A stretch of DNA of 64,000 nucleotides from Pseudisothecium myosuroides (lineage: Eukaryota > Streptophyta > Bryopsida > Hypnales > Lembophyllaceae), in assembly GCA_951799445.1 (NCBI GenBank), contig OX637289.1, positions 23,312,245 through 23,376,244 on the forward strand, in the 5' to 3' direction. The position numbers and the translations under genes are program-made. How positions within the stretch are numbered: position 1 is the stretch's first letter; each line of letters starts with the position of its first letter. A model generated the notes under the pieces. It made no database searches and was not told the origin of the DNA. It was given only the letters and a program-made list of their open reading frames with translations. Positions 1-11,715 of the stretch are shown in pieces.

Positions 1-32
1 TAAGGTTTTATAACATATGAAATTTAAAATGT

Positions 33-1520
33 GGGTCATTGCAAGAAAGACCGTTCAAAAAGCGTAGTGTTTTCCACAGTACTCATTTTTTCTTTCGGAA
101 GGGCTTTATAATTTGAAAAATCAATTTTAAAAATATGTAAAAAATATGTTTAAAGTATACACCTTTAAGAAGAAGGTACCCTAGGAAGGAAAAGCATAGA
201 CAAATTCTCTAAGTAGAAGAACTAGAAAAGTGCAAAATCTCAAGAAAATGAATACTTGCAATGTAATTCCACATTTTCATTTGTAAAAAATAGAAAAAGA
301 AATTGAAAAAAAAACTAATTTTTTTAAATTTAGGAATAGTTCATAATGATGAGATTTCACCAAAATATTGATCTTAGAACCATCTTCATTGTTTAGAAAT
401 TGCACGCAATGGGAGTGATGTTTGCACTTGTGAAGAAGACACAAAATAATATATTTTTAGATTTCCTTTGGTAGGAATATGCTTTTCTACTATGCAAATA
501 GACAATGAAAATTTTAGCTCTAGATCATTAAGTTTGGGGACTCCTAACGTAGTAAATCCCCCTAAACTTTACATTGTGACAAATTAACAAAAATGATTTT
601 TGAATATAGGGAGATAGGGTGAATGCAAGAAAGACCAACCGGAAACGTAGCGTTTTCCATGGTACTCATTTTTTTTCCGGAAGTACTGTATAATTAGAAA
701 AAATAAATTTAAAAATAAAAAAAATATGTTTAATGTATACACCTTTAAGAAGAAGAACCCTCGGAAGGAAAAGTATAGAAAAATTCTCTAAGTAGGAGAA
801 CTAGAAAAGTGCAAAATCTCATGAAAATAGGTACTTTCACATTTTAATTTGTAAAGAATAGGAATTTTTTTTGAAGAAACAAAAAATTGGCCATTTGGGA
901 ATACTTTATGGAAAAGAGATTTCATCAAAAAAATGATCTTGAAGTCATTTTGAATGTTTAGAATTGAGCATGCAAGGGAACCCTGTTAGCACGCATGTGG
1001 AGGACATAAAATAAAATATTTTAAAATTTCCTTTGGTAGAAACATGACTTTCTACTATGTAAATAGACCACAAAAATTTCAGCTCTAGATCATTAAGTTT
1101 GGGTACTTCCTAGTACTAGAAACCCCTAAACTGCAAAGTGTGACAAATTAGCTAAATTGAAATTTAAATATAAAATGATTTTTGAATTTAAAAAAAAAAA
1201 TAAGGGATCTAAACACTATCAAGTTAGTCATCTTCAAAAAAAAATTCAAGTACATTGGCTTCAACCTCCAAAAGTTATAGACGATGTTAACTCCATCACT
1301 TGAAGTGTGACGCCAAATAGGACCGGTTTTTCTTGCATTCACCCTATAAAATGATTTTTTTTAATTTCTAAAAAATAAATGATCTGATTACCATCAAGTT
1401 AGGTATCTCCAATAAAAATTTCATGTTCATTGGACTTTTGCTTCAAAAGTTATAGCGGATGACAAGAGAGACACTCACTCTGTGACTAGTAAATAGGACC
1501 GGTCTTTCTTACAATGACCC
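33..1520. mobile_element. MITE of the GGGT(C/G)A(T/A)TGCAAGAAA family, interrupted by a second copy
   Basis: Ends GGGTCATTGCAAGAAAGACC at 33 and its complement ending at 1520, flanked by ATGT on both sides. A related element (617-1344) sits inside it. Without that, the host element is about 758 bp. No coding capacity. Confidence 0.75.
617..1344. mobile_element. Nested Tourist-like MITE, 728 bp
   Basis: Ends GGGTGAATGCAAGAAAGACC and its complement, flanked by TA on both sides. It lies within a related element at 33-1520, so it inserted later. Confidence 0.8.
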
Positions 1521-2249
1521 ATGTTTAAACAGATAAAATCTACATATTACTAATAATTTTAACTCCTAAAATCTAAAAAGGGTCTAGATTAAAAATTCTA
1601 AAATGTACAAATCAATGAGATTGAAATTCAAATCTACATAGAACTGAGATTTGAGATTGCAAAATCTACAAATTCTATTGATTATGTACACAAAAATCTA
1701 CAATAAAGTTAGATTTTATAGACATAAATTTACATTCTAGAATACTAAATTTCATAAATTGAGTTGATTTGGTGGTGGAGAACCTTTGTAAATAACACTG
1801 AAGAATGCACAAATTCTCCCTTGATAAAATTATTAAATTCCCTGTCTCACATTTCCTTGTGAGAACTACATTCCCTATGTTTTGAAAAAACAGTAGAATT
1901 TTGTCATCGGAGGAGGGAATTTTCAGTTAATGCCCACAGGGAATTCAAAAAATGTTTCTTGTATACAAGTGTTAAGGATTAAAAATCTTATAATCAAGTA
2001 AGGCATTGTGCCCCTCTAAAATTTCTTTACTTCAAAGTTCAAATGCTAATATCTTCCAATCTATGCAGTCAAACTTAACAAAACTTTTTCCTCATGTTCT
2101 TATATAAGTTGACTCTAAGATCCTACAATTCATTCATACTCAAATTTTTATTTTTTTAATTTTTAGACTAAATGCAGTAGAATTATAGAAATGACAATTA
2201 TAAGTGCTTTTTGATGGAAAAAAGGCCTTATTACTTACTTTAGGGGTTA
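1521..2249. other. AT-rich, no gene seen
   Basis: A run rich in AAATCTACA/TAGATTT words (1,530-1,760), then unremarkable AT-rich sequence. No element ends or coding frames recognised. Confidence 0.4.
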
Positions 2250-3018
2250 GGGGGAATGCAAGAAACACTTGTACTATTTGTTGCATTTTTTCACACCCTA
2301 GGTTTTGATTTTTCTTTTGGCCATAACTTTTGTGTTTTAGCTCCAAATGACTCAAAATTTACAGGGAAGCTACTCATAACCATTATACACTTTGCCTAAT
2401 TTTATGGTAATTTTCAAAAATAATAAATATTTTTAAACAACCCCGATAATTTCTCACAATGAGTGATTTAGGGGTTTTTTGCACTTTTTTTAACCCAAAA
2501 AAACGAATTTTGAGCTGAAATTTGGAGAGAATGGTTTTTTAGTAGACTTATAGCTATTGTTTAAATGATTTTTAAAAATACTTATTTTTATGTGGTGTAC
2601 AAGTCCACAAAGAGAGCTCCTTTTTGCATTTTTTTCCAAAGGTCAAAAGTGGTATTTTCTTCACTAGAATTTTGGACATAGAATTCACCCTAAAACTAGT
2701 GAAGAAAATACCACTTTTGACATTTTAATTTGTAAAAAGTAAGATTTTCTTTTTAAGAAAAATCTGAAAAATTCGTTTTTTGGGTTTAAAAAAGTGCAAA
2801 ACCCCCCTAAATCACCCATTGTGAGAAATTATCGAGGCTGTTTAAAAATAGTAAATTGTTTTTCAAAATTACCATAAAATTAGGCAAGGTGTATAATGGT
2901 TATTAGTAGCTTCCCTATAAATTTTGAGTCATTTAGAGCTAAAACACAAAAGTTATGGCAAAAAAAAATCAAAAACTAGGGTGAGACAAAACGCTTTAAG
3001 TGTTTCTTGCATTCACCC
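2250..3018. mobile_element. Foldback MITE with long inverted arms
   Basis: Ends GGGGGAATGCAAGAAACACTT and the complement of GGGTGAATGCAAGAAACACTT. The two arms (about 2,250-2,510 and 2,765-3,018) are complementary over some 250 bases with few mismatches. TTA lies on the left (2,247-2,249) and TTA one base beyond the right end (3,020-3,022), consistent with a 3-bp target duplication of PIF/Harbinger (Tourist) type. A transcript would fold into a long hairpin. Confidence 0.8.
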
Positions 3019-3049
3019 GTTAAGGTTTCCAACTTCATACAGTTTTTTA

Positions 3050-3201
3050 CAGGGAGACCGGGAGGGCGATACCCCCTGGGGTATTTTTTTCTAGGTTGTA
3101 ACTATATCCCCCCGAAACTTTCTGTTTTCAGAAAGTTTTGGGGGGTATAGTTACAACCTATAAAAAATACCCCAGGGGTTATCAACCTCTCGGTCTCCCT
3201 G
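3050..3201. mobile_element. 152-bp hairpin MITE, CAGGGAGACCG ends
   Basis: Nearly perfect palindrome: CAGGGAGACCG...GATACCCC...CTATATCCCCCCGAAACTTT, then its complement. Block B lacks it at the matching place (near 17,487), so it inserted after the duplication or was lost there. Confidence 0.85.
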
Positions 3202-3876
3202 TGTTTATATCTTTACTCCCCCTCTACCACGACAAAGACTATCTAGGACATTGAAACATTGAAGCAACGTTTGATTCTTGAACGGGTTTTTTTGTGAGAC
3301 ATTGCCCCGGACATTGCTCAAGGGAATGATTGTGGCTTTACAAACATTGTATATCCTTGCAAATCCTAGTAGTGAAAGAGACAAAATTTTGAACTGAGTT
3401 TTGCTTTTTGCAATTTGGAAATGACAGTTTTGGAGTGGTGTTTGATAAAACACGGTCATAGAAGTTTGGGAATCATAAAATCTAAACAATAAAAATAATT
3501 CAGAAGTTTACAATATAAATGGTGTGCAATCCATGCACTAATCATTTAATTTGATGATAAACATTCAACCAAAATTCTGATTTTTTGCATGGGTGAGTGG
3601 GTGACTTCATTTGAGCACGCTGTGTAAGCGATCGTTTGACCAATTAAATAGCCATCCATCAACAATTGAAAGTGAAATTTAGCCAACCACTCCACTTTCA
3701 ATCACAGAAAATCGAAACAAAGAGTCACTTGAATGAGTTTTTATCACACAAAAGGGAATCGCAGTAGGACTCACCTTCACTGATGCATTTCGAATGTTTT
3801 CAGCCCCAAGACTCACCGGGGGCTCTACGGCAAAGCTAGAACTAGTGCCCGAATCAGCGGGAAGTCGAAGATTAAT

Positions 3877-4440
3877 CTCGGGGGGGTCACTTAGAGTGTC
3901 CATTAGAAAACACGTGCGAACAAAACTTTGGACCCCATATATTATATCCTAAAATTTAAATAAAATGAAATAAAAAAAATATGACTAGATTTTCCTACTT
4001 CAAAAGTTTATGTTTTGAATTATTGATATTTTTATTTGTTAATGATAATTAGTTACAAATTTTTGAAGTAATTAGATACACTGTACAACTGAAAAATAAC
4101 TTTCACACCCCTATATTATATCCTAAAAAATTGTCTAGAAAATGAACAAAAAATTCCTAAAAATAGCTCTCTATTGAAAGTTCATTTTGAGTTGAGTATT
4201 GATGCAATGGTCATCTAAATGTGATCTCTATAAATATTTGAGTTGAAAAACATGCCGTTTTAGGCCATTTTCAACCTCTTGTACAAATCATTTCAACTAT
4301 TATTTTAGTTTGAAATTTTGGCAATAGAAACCTATAGTCATTATTAAGCAACCCTCAAAATTTTAAGTTGAAATTATAGTTCATTAGAAACCACTTGTTC
4401 GCACGTGGTTTGTAGTAAAATACTAGGTGCCCCCCCCGAG
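3877..4440. mobile_element. 564-bp element with 8-bp target duplication (hAT-like)
   Basis: Flanked by exact AGATTAAT at 3,869-3,876 and 4,441-4,448. Ends are CTCGGGGGGGTCAC and the complement CTCGGGGGGGGCAC, with a subterminal inverted ACGTGCGAACA. Absent from block B (near 19,222). The 8-bp duplication fits hAT elements; the G-run ends are unusual for that superfamily. Non-coding. Confidence 0.8.
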
Positions 4441-5508
4441 AGATTAATTCAGCATATAATTATATTGATGCCTCGAACAACGCCACAGTTATCATTTAAA
4501 ATGCTTGCGTATTTGCCCAGACAAATTACCGATGAAGCTCGAAGGTATCCAATATGCACATATATTATATGTGCCTCATGCATAATTACGTGCCAGTGAA
4601 ATTAAGAAACAAACATTCAGTTTTTGATCAGATATTATACTCGATTGGATTTCGAGTATAGCTAGAAATTTGCTTGTCTCGGCGCGCTGTAAGTCGATTG
4701 AGTTGTTAGTTCGTATGTTAGTAGTGCTTGAGTGTCTGAAAAACCTGAATGTGAAATTCTTCTGGTAAGACCTTGAATTGGGACATGGGGTTCAATGTGC
4801 CAGAGTGTCACGAACTGAACATTTGGCAACATGCATGAGCCATAACTTACTTAGCATTCGAAGAAATGAAGCAAAGCGTGCACGTGCCTTTCGATCCGAT
4901 CGAAATGTATATAGCGGAAAGTACATATATTGTATATGTCAGTTTATGGCCACGATCTTAACGTTCATCAACATCAAATTGAATTTTGACATAGTCACTA
5001 ACGTAATATATACCATATATAGTAGCGTCGCTGGGTGATTCTATGTATGTGGACTGAAAGAGAGTCACTCTGAATGATCCGTGCAAGATGAATCCTGTGG
5101 TCCTGCAGCTAACTAGACATGACATGATTGGGCATTTCTACCTTGATCAGGAGGAGTGCAATTCAAACTAAGGGTAAAACTCCATGACAGCAGCCAGGTC
5201 ATATGGATAGATAGATAATGTCCCAAGCCCAAAGGATCAAGCAAGAAGATTAAAAAATGAACAGCTACGCCACATGGATAGATACGTAGATAATATCCCA
5301 AGCCCAAAGAATAGAGCAAGAAGATTTGAAAATGAGACATGTCGTCCAGAACTCACATCAGGAACAACAATGTAGGTGGCAATGCAGGTGGGTGGCTGCT
5401 CCCCGTGACCCACAGTGGCAGCCCATGCCAATCGCATGCACAAATGCAATGAATCAAGGTCACTATCATGGAGACAGCCCTGCACAAGGGGATTACTTTT
5501 TAGCTAGA

Positions 5509-6207
5509 TCACGATGCAATTCTATCGCCTGCAGCAAGTAAACTAGGTCCCGGAGCTGAGCTAGCTGCTAACAGATCGTTCTCAAAGTCGTTGTCAATTC
5601 TGAAGCAGCCAAAGCGAGCCAGGGTTGGCCCGGAATCATCAGTGATCTATTATCCATCAAGCGCCTGGATGCAGCACGCAGCACTCTTGGTGACCTCATC
5701 TCCAGAGAATCCAGCCGAATTCACGAGGCTACCGATCATAACTTGGAAATCCCCTTCCCAATGCTCCAACACTGTTGCTAATAGCATTCCGTACGCATAC
5801 AACGGACATGTACTGTGCAATACGTTAAGAATTTCCTCATGAAATCAACAAAATGTTCGTAATCACCACTGAGAGTTTCATTCGCAGTTCCCAACAATCA
5901 ACAAAAAAAGATCAAAATCTCCCGTAGATTTCACCGAACTGAGAACCTGTGGACAAAGGGTGAGGAAGATGCATGCATGTACGCATCCATAGCCATTGCT
6001 ACTGACTACTGACTACTTCACTTTCAAAAGGCTGAACAAGAAATGACTTACAGTAAGTTCATCACCTGACGGTAAAATATAGTCGACATTAGCTACTTCT
6101 CTGCTACAATGGTAATAATTTATATCAATCACTTGCTCAGGTTCATAATTATCAATCACTTGCTCGATCTGCATTGTTATCCTAGACACATCAGTCCAAT
6201 CCGCCAT
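5509..6207 (-). pseudogene. Two-exon gene remnant, unknown family (block A copy)
   Basis: Exon 1 (6207-6052) runs from an ATG (MADWTDVSRITMQIEQVI) to the donor ACT/GTAAGT, exactly 52 codons. Exon 2 (5946-5509) starts after TTTGTCCACAG and is exactly 146 codons, ending at a TGA shared with block B. The same frame holds LFLLIVGNCE, FHEEILNVLH, LLATVLEHWEGDFQVMIGS, NSAGFSGDEVTKSAACCIQA and AAGDRIAS. It is broken by three TGA codons early in exon 2 and TAA-TAG in the middle. The three early stop positions are also stops in block B, so inactivation probably predates the duplication. Restored, it would be a ~197-residue soluble protein. I do not recognise the family. Confidence 0.55.
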
Positions 6208-7100
6208 TGCAAAACTAGAACTCCTGATCGAAAAAGCTTCCACAATTTAGAAAATGGCAAAGCTCGTTTCAAATTCTCAACAAGAATCCTCTAAACAATG
6301 TAGCAGATTCAACATGATGACTTCTAACAATGTTAGTTTCTAGCAACTGTAAGTAGATAGAATCAGAACCCTACTGCTAAACCAAATATGACCACAAAGG
6401 AAATAGTTACAGTGATTTCTTGTAGAATAATATTAATTTCTATATGTGATTGAATAATTGATTTTTCTCGTCACTTGAACTGAGGATTGAATAAGCATTT
6501 TTCAAATACAGATCTCTCAACTGAGGTTTAAAACCTTACTAATGCAATACAAGCAACATATTTTTCCATGTGAACTTGTGATGAATAACGATTTCTCTCA
6601 TGTAGTTGTCTGAACTTAGGTATCAACACCTAAATGCTCGCAAGTAAGGGGTTGAGCATGGTTTCTATGATTGAGTCAAAAAGCTTGAGTTGGATCTTGT
6701 CAGTAGTCAAAAGGAGATTTCAAATTCTCTTGAGATGCTTTTTTTGGACACTTGAATGAATAAACTATGAATTTTCAAAGTGCTGAAAATTGGTTTATCA
6801 AAAACCAACTTTGGGCTCTCATGAATGGAAGCTGTATATTTTCAGCAAGAATCTAGATGGGATGGTTCCGTTGCAAAGTTGTTACAATTAGGTACAATTA
6901 CGTTATAGCGCTTGTAGGGAGACAAGTACATGTGATGATTTTGTCAACGGAGTTGCTTGTAAAGTAAGCTTATAGGCATTACGGATTGACAATCTATAGA
7001 TTCAATGCCACTCTAAAAAATAAGATTCAAGTTATAGATTTGAAAGTTGAAACTAATGCCGAGATTTTTACATGAGATTGGCATAAGGGATTAATTTTAA

Positions 7101-8030
7101 ACCCTAAAGTCCAATGGCCTTTTTTACATCAAAAACCACTTAAAACTGCCATTTCTATTGCAAAGAGCAGAAAAATTCAATTTAATTTTTTTTCCCCATA
7201 TCTAACCATAGGATCTTATACTAGACTATTATAAAATGCGTAGAAGAAATTTAAGAAACTTTAACTGCGTAGATTGCAAGATATTTGCAATTAAAGTGAA
7301 GAAAACAAATTTTTTGCACCTTCCTCAACCAGATTTTTTGGCTTTAAATCTCATTCACTTGAAACTTTTGCATTGTCTACTGATTTTGATTTTCTTATTT
7401 TTTATGTTGAAAAATTGAGTTGAGAATTTACAAGAAAAAATTCAAAAAACAAAAACACAATTAATTTTCACTCATTAAAGAATTGTTAAGTAGAAGTAGG
7501 ATCAAAATTGAAGGAGAAACTAAACCATTAATAGCTCTAAGATGGAATTGAAACACAAGAATCCCATCAAATAAGATTGTTCTAGCAAAAAAACTTAACC
7601 TTGTCTAACATTTTTTTTGAAAAATTGAAAATTGCATTAAAAAATGAGTTATGTAAGTTAATTTTTCAAGAAGATCCTTAGATTGCCCAATAAATAAGAT
7701 TGTCCATTACTTTCCCATCACTAGTCCAAGTAGAATGAATCAAAGCTTCAAATGTAGACAAATATATAATTTCTGAGAAAAAAATTAAAAATTAGAAAAA
7801 AATTATATTTTTTGGGATCTTTTTGGAGGTGCCCCTCCAATTGCTTTTTAGACTTAGGGTGGCATAACTTTTTCTCCCAAGCACAAGTTGAAATTAAATT
7901 ATATTGCTAAAAAGTTAATCTGATTTCCTATCTCCAAAAAAAGTTTCAAAAAATCAAGTCAAAAATTGAGATCACACACGCCTGTCCAAAGTTCAAAGAG
8001 TCCTTTGCAAGAACTTTGGGAATTTAGGGA
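7101..8030. mobile_element. 930-bp TTAA-flanked (piggyBac-like) MITE
   Basis: Flanked by TTAA at 7,097-7,100 and 8,031-8,034. Ends ACCCTAAAGTCC and the complement TCCCTAAATTCCC. Block B carries a single uninterrupted TTAA at the same place (about 22,988), joining the same flanks. TTAA duplication with CCCT-type ends is the hallmark of piggyBac elements. Non-coding, so it needs a transposase elsewhere. Confidence 0.85.
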
Positions 8031-9500
8031 TTAAATGCTAAACATGATTACTAGAAATTATCTATATTTTCTAATTCGACAAATTTATAAAAATTCAAAT
8101 TTCTATTTTTTACACCTGGATTTTGCTATAATTGGTTGGAGAGTGCTAGCATGTGAGTATAGAATCTGTAAGCCAATGAACCTAGGAGTCTATATTATAG
8201 ATACTTGCTATGGTTATAGGTGTCTAGATGTTATAGACACTTTCCATATTATAGTGTGCCTATCGAATAGGTATATTTGTTACAAACACCTTCAAATGGT
8301 TGTAAGTATATATCAACAATTACGTTCAAAGCTTGTTGACTCACATCCCTGCACATCCCTGCGCTCACTAGCGATTGCTAGCATTGTTGTAATCAATTAA
8401 ATTACAAATTATGGCACAATTGCAAAGATTTATTCTACAAGTCATTAAACGTTATCTAGTTTCTTTAGTGTAATACGGAGTTGCAAGGGTGAGACTTAAG
8501 TATGTATGCATTCATAAAATATACTATGGATTAAAAACTTGAATGAGATTTCTAAAAATATTCTTTCAAGATTAGCATGAATATAAAAATGAACTATTAT
8601 CAATAGGAAACATCATGTTCTTACACATTCATGCTTAGGTCTCAAACCTCAATATTGGCACTTGGCAGGGCCCACCGCAAATACAAGAACATCGGGTTTT
8701 TTTTCAAAATGCATGCCTAAGACACCATGGTAGCGGACTCATCTATTCCTTAAGCGTGCCTAGATTTCAAAGACTTTTTTTTGTTTTTTATCTATTGGAC
8801 AAGATAGCAATGGCAAGGCATGGTCAGAGTACTGCGGTTGGGCAATCAAGCTTGCAATAAGGACCTAGTTGTAGAATTAGAAATGCCCTTGTAGACACGA
8901 AGCAAGTGGATGTTGCAATAGAGCAGCAAAAATTGTCAAAACTGCCATTTATTTGGTGACTTTTTGACGTTGTGGTTGATATATAGTTGATATCTATACA
9001 TATTTCATTGGATTTTTTATTGTGCAAATGTTATATGTTCTTAAAATTAGATTAAAAACTAGTGTTTTTAACAAATTGTACAGTGCGCACTAGATTTTGT
9101 TGAATCTTTACCCAAAAAGCGTAGACTTCTTAAATTCCATATTTTTCAAACAACGGTGCTAGTATGTGAGCCCAAGAATGCGAGCTTGTGAGCATTGAGC
9201 CTACAATATGGGTACCTATAATATATATACTACACACTATAGAAGGTGTATGTATCATAAACACCTATAATATGGGTATTTGTAACGTATATACCCTATA
9301 ATCATAGACGGTTTCTATAATATATACACCTATAACATAGGTGTGTAGTATTCTAGGCTCATGGGCTCACACTCCTATGTTCACATAATAGCAACCCTCA
9401 TTTTTTTTTAAACCATTCCATTACTGTAATCTATGCCTTAAATTAGTTTTTTTTTAATTTATTTGTTTGCTATATTTGTTTGTTAATTTGATACGATGAG
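8031..9500. repeat. AT-rich region with arrays of TATAGGTGT and its complement
   Basis: No gene seen. At about 8,160-8,300 and again at 9,190-9,345 the 9-mer TATAGGTGT, its complement ACACCTATA and one-base variants recur many times in both orientations. The second cluster is bracketed by GTGCTAGTATGTGAGCCC and a roughly complementary GGGCTCACACTCCTAT, so it probably forms a hairpin-prone MITE. Confidence 0.5.
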
Positions 9501-9502
9501 GT

Positions 9503-10430
9503 TCAACCTCTAAAGTTCCTTAACTATGTTTTCATCAAAAATGTTCCAAAACTGCCATTTCTAGTATAAGTACCAAATTATAGAAAAAAAAACATTTTCG
9601 GCCATATGTAACCTAAGATCTTATAGTATGCTAGTTTTAAAAGATGTGGAAAAAATTTCAGAATTTTCCACCGTGCGGATTGGAAGACATTAGCGTTTGA
9701 ATTGACATAAATCCTTTCTTTGTCCCTATGAAAAACAGGGCAGTTGCACTTCACAAGGTCACATTTATATGAAAAAATGTCCAAAATGGTGGTGCTTCTT
9801 TGAATTATTTTTCCTAAGCAAGTTGGCTACAGGCTTAAATTTTTCAAATCATTTGGAATTGTACAACACATAGGAAAAAAATAGCAAGTAGAAAGAAGTA
9901 GAGAATGATTCAAAATACACAATTGTTAAAAATTTAATCAAGGAATGGATAAATATCAATTCCAATGCTTGTAATGTTTTTATAAACAATCTACATCCTA
10001 TGATTTTATGCTTTTTGAAAAACATTGAAAATTTGAGTGAAATAAAAGACTTTAAAGTTTATTTTAGAGTAGAGAATACATAATTGTCTGCAAACTAGAA
10101 CTCCTCAAAACTTTTGACTCATTGATTGAAACGGAATGATTCAAAGCTTTCCACATATATAAATCTAGAAAGCCAATTTCAAATTCTTGTTTTTGAAAAA
10201 AGTGATTTTTTTTTATCTGCCCAGACTACTTGAGTTGAGAAACAAACAACATATTACGCCATAACTTTTGACTCATATTTTCAAATGTCATGAAATTTAG
10301 TACATATGAAAGATATTCCTCGTCCTCATCTTCTGTTAAAATTTCAACCTAAAATATGCAAATTTCTAATCACAGGTACCTACCCAAAATTGCTATGTTG
10401 CTAAAAATAATAAACTGGTCCTTTAAATAC
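9503..10430. mobile_element. Decayed relative of the TTAA element family
   Basis: Begins ACCTCTAAAGTTCC and ends near TGGTCCTTTAAATACGGG. Internal phrases such as CTGCCATTTCTAGT and GGTACTTATACT-type segments match 44,256-45,205, and more distantly 7,101-8,030 and 37,990-38,350. Flanking TTAA is not preserved, so boundaries are approximate. Confidence 0.5.
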
Positions 10431-11228
10431 GGGTTTAGGAACCTTGAGTCCCCCGGGCGCATTCTTGTTAAAGCTCTCCATGAGGAAGGGTAAGGTAGGA
10501 GCACCCATAAGCATGACCGTCCCCATGGGCGTGACCTATTTAAGTACCCATATCCGTGGTTCAAGGTCCCATGACTAGCAGCAAGGGAAAAGTGTTGGTA
10601 ATGGGTGCGGTGTGCAACGGTTCAGGGTGTCAGATGATTTGGAGATAGGGTCATTGATCGACGGATCTTAGTACTGCAATGCCATCAATGAAAAAAATGG
10701 GGAGGTGAATGGAAGGCGGTTTTAATTAATTTGCATGGCGGCCATGGGTCTCTGCCTAGCATTTACACAGTCAACATGTACTGATCAGAGGTGGAATGGA
10801 GGCAGATATGGGTTTCATCCTGTCAATCTAACGTGCCGTTCTTGCCATTATTTGCATGCCGAAGTGGCGACTGAGAATTCACAAGTATCGACAGAAGCAT
10901 CCAAAAGTGGCGACTGGGTAATTACACCAAGCAGTTTTGCATGACAATGTGAGCGGTCTAGGAGATGAAAAGCATCGGTTCAAGGTTCAAAATATGAGCG
11001 GCTCCTTAATTACATGCATGCATTTAAGCTTCACCATCTGAGCGGCTACATGGCAATTGTGTCGTCAAATGCAGTTTCGAAAATTCCGTCTGCATGGGAG
11101 GGCAATTGACTTGTGTCGACAAAAGTTAACTTAAACTGTGTTTGGGAGGGTAGTTCGCTGCAATTGGAAGAAGGTAGTCTCTGCTACACAATTTACAGAA
11201 CTTGCGTAGTAAAGAATGAGAAGTAGCG
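10430..11228. other. GC-richer gene-free sequence before the transposase
   Basis: Base composition changes here from the AT-rich repeats. The phrases AGTGGCGACTG and GAGCGGCT recur two or three times each. No open frame of coding character, no transposon termini found. Confidence 0.35.
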
Positions 11229-11660
11229 ATGTCTACAGCGATGGATCAATCCAAGCGTTACTTCGATAATTCTGAGAACGACATTGTGCCAGAGACGTGG
11301 GCAACCGAACTGCAGTATGGACCTGCCAGAAGTGCGGCTTGGTCTCCGTATCCACAGCACTACAACAGTCAAGAAATTAACATCCACGACGTGCATCATC
11401 AAATCGGTAGACCTGTGCCCACGCTGCCGAGATCTGCAGGCTTCCACGACTGGCGGGGAACTGGGCAAAGCGGGCTGTGGAGTCCGGATGGCAGGCGCAG
11501 CAGTCTGCTGGCGATGCAAGCGGGGAGTTGCAGAACCGGCTCCGACTCGAGCGACGCTGCAGGCGCAGGGAGGAGCAGTGGAGCGCTCCGGAGGTCTTCA
11601 GCACCGCCGGCGATGCAGATGGCCGCGGCCCCCGAAGCTACGCCCCCTCCAACCAGTTAG
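11229..11660 (+). CDS. Weak ORF upstream of the transposase
   Basis: An ATG-initiated frame of 143 codons in GC-rich DNA just upstream of the transposase exon. It begins MSTAMDQSKRYFDNSEND and ends in an Ala/Ser/Pro-rich tail. Overlapping frames are open for similar lengths because the local GC content removes stop codons, so openness is weak evidence. It might contribute a first exon to the pogo-like element, or be unrelated. No domain recognised. Confidence 0.2.
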   Translation: MSTAMDQSKRYFDNSENDIVPETWATELQYGPARSAAWSPYPQHYNSQEINIHDVHHQIGRPVPTLPRSAGFHDWRGTGQSGLWSPDGRRSSLLAMQAGSCRTGSDSSDAAGAGRSSGALRRSSAPPAMQMAAAPEATPPPTS

Positions 11661-11715
11661 ATCCGTGGCCTGAAGAGGAGGAGCACGGGTGTGTGGTCTG
11701 ACTCTACACTTGCAG

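Larger units (their letters stand above)
3020..8060 (+). repeat. Segmental duplication, block A (pairs with block B)
   Basis: Collinear in direct orientation with about 17,455-23,030. Landmarks: the CTCCCCCTCTACCA segment (3,212 and 17,478), the GCATATAATTATATTGATGCC segment (4,452 and 19,232), the GGATAGATAGATAATRTCCC segment (5,206 and 19,872), and the TTACAGTAAGTTCATCAC segment (6,048 and 20,622). Block A carries three insertions that B lacks (3,050-3,201, 3,877-4,440 and 7,101-8,030). It also has a local tandem duplication of about 60 bp at 5,205-5,328 that is single in B. Confidence 0.85.

Noticed and set aside
4405..5038. Short plus-strand frames in blocks A and B (4,405-4,599, 4,778-5,038 and 19,115-19,378)
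   Set aside because: Partly conserved between the blocks, but the conservation is at the DNA level and does not favour one reading frame.
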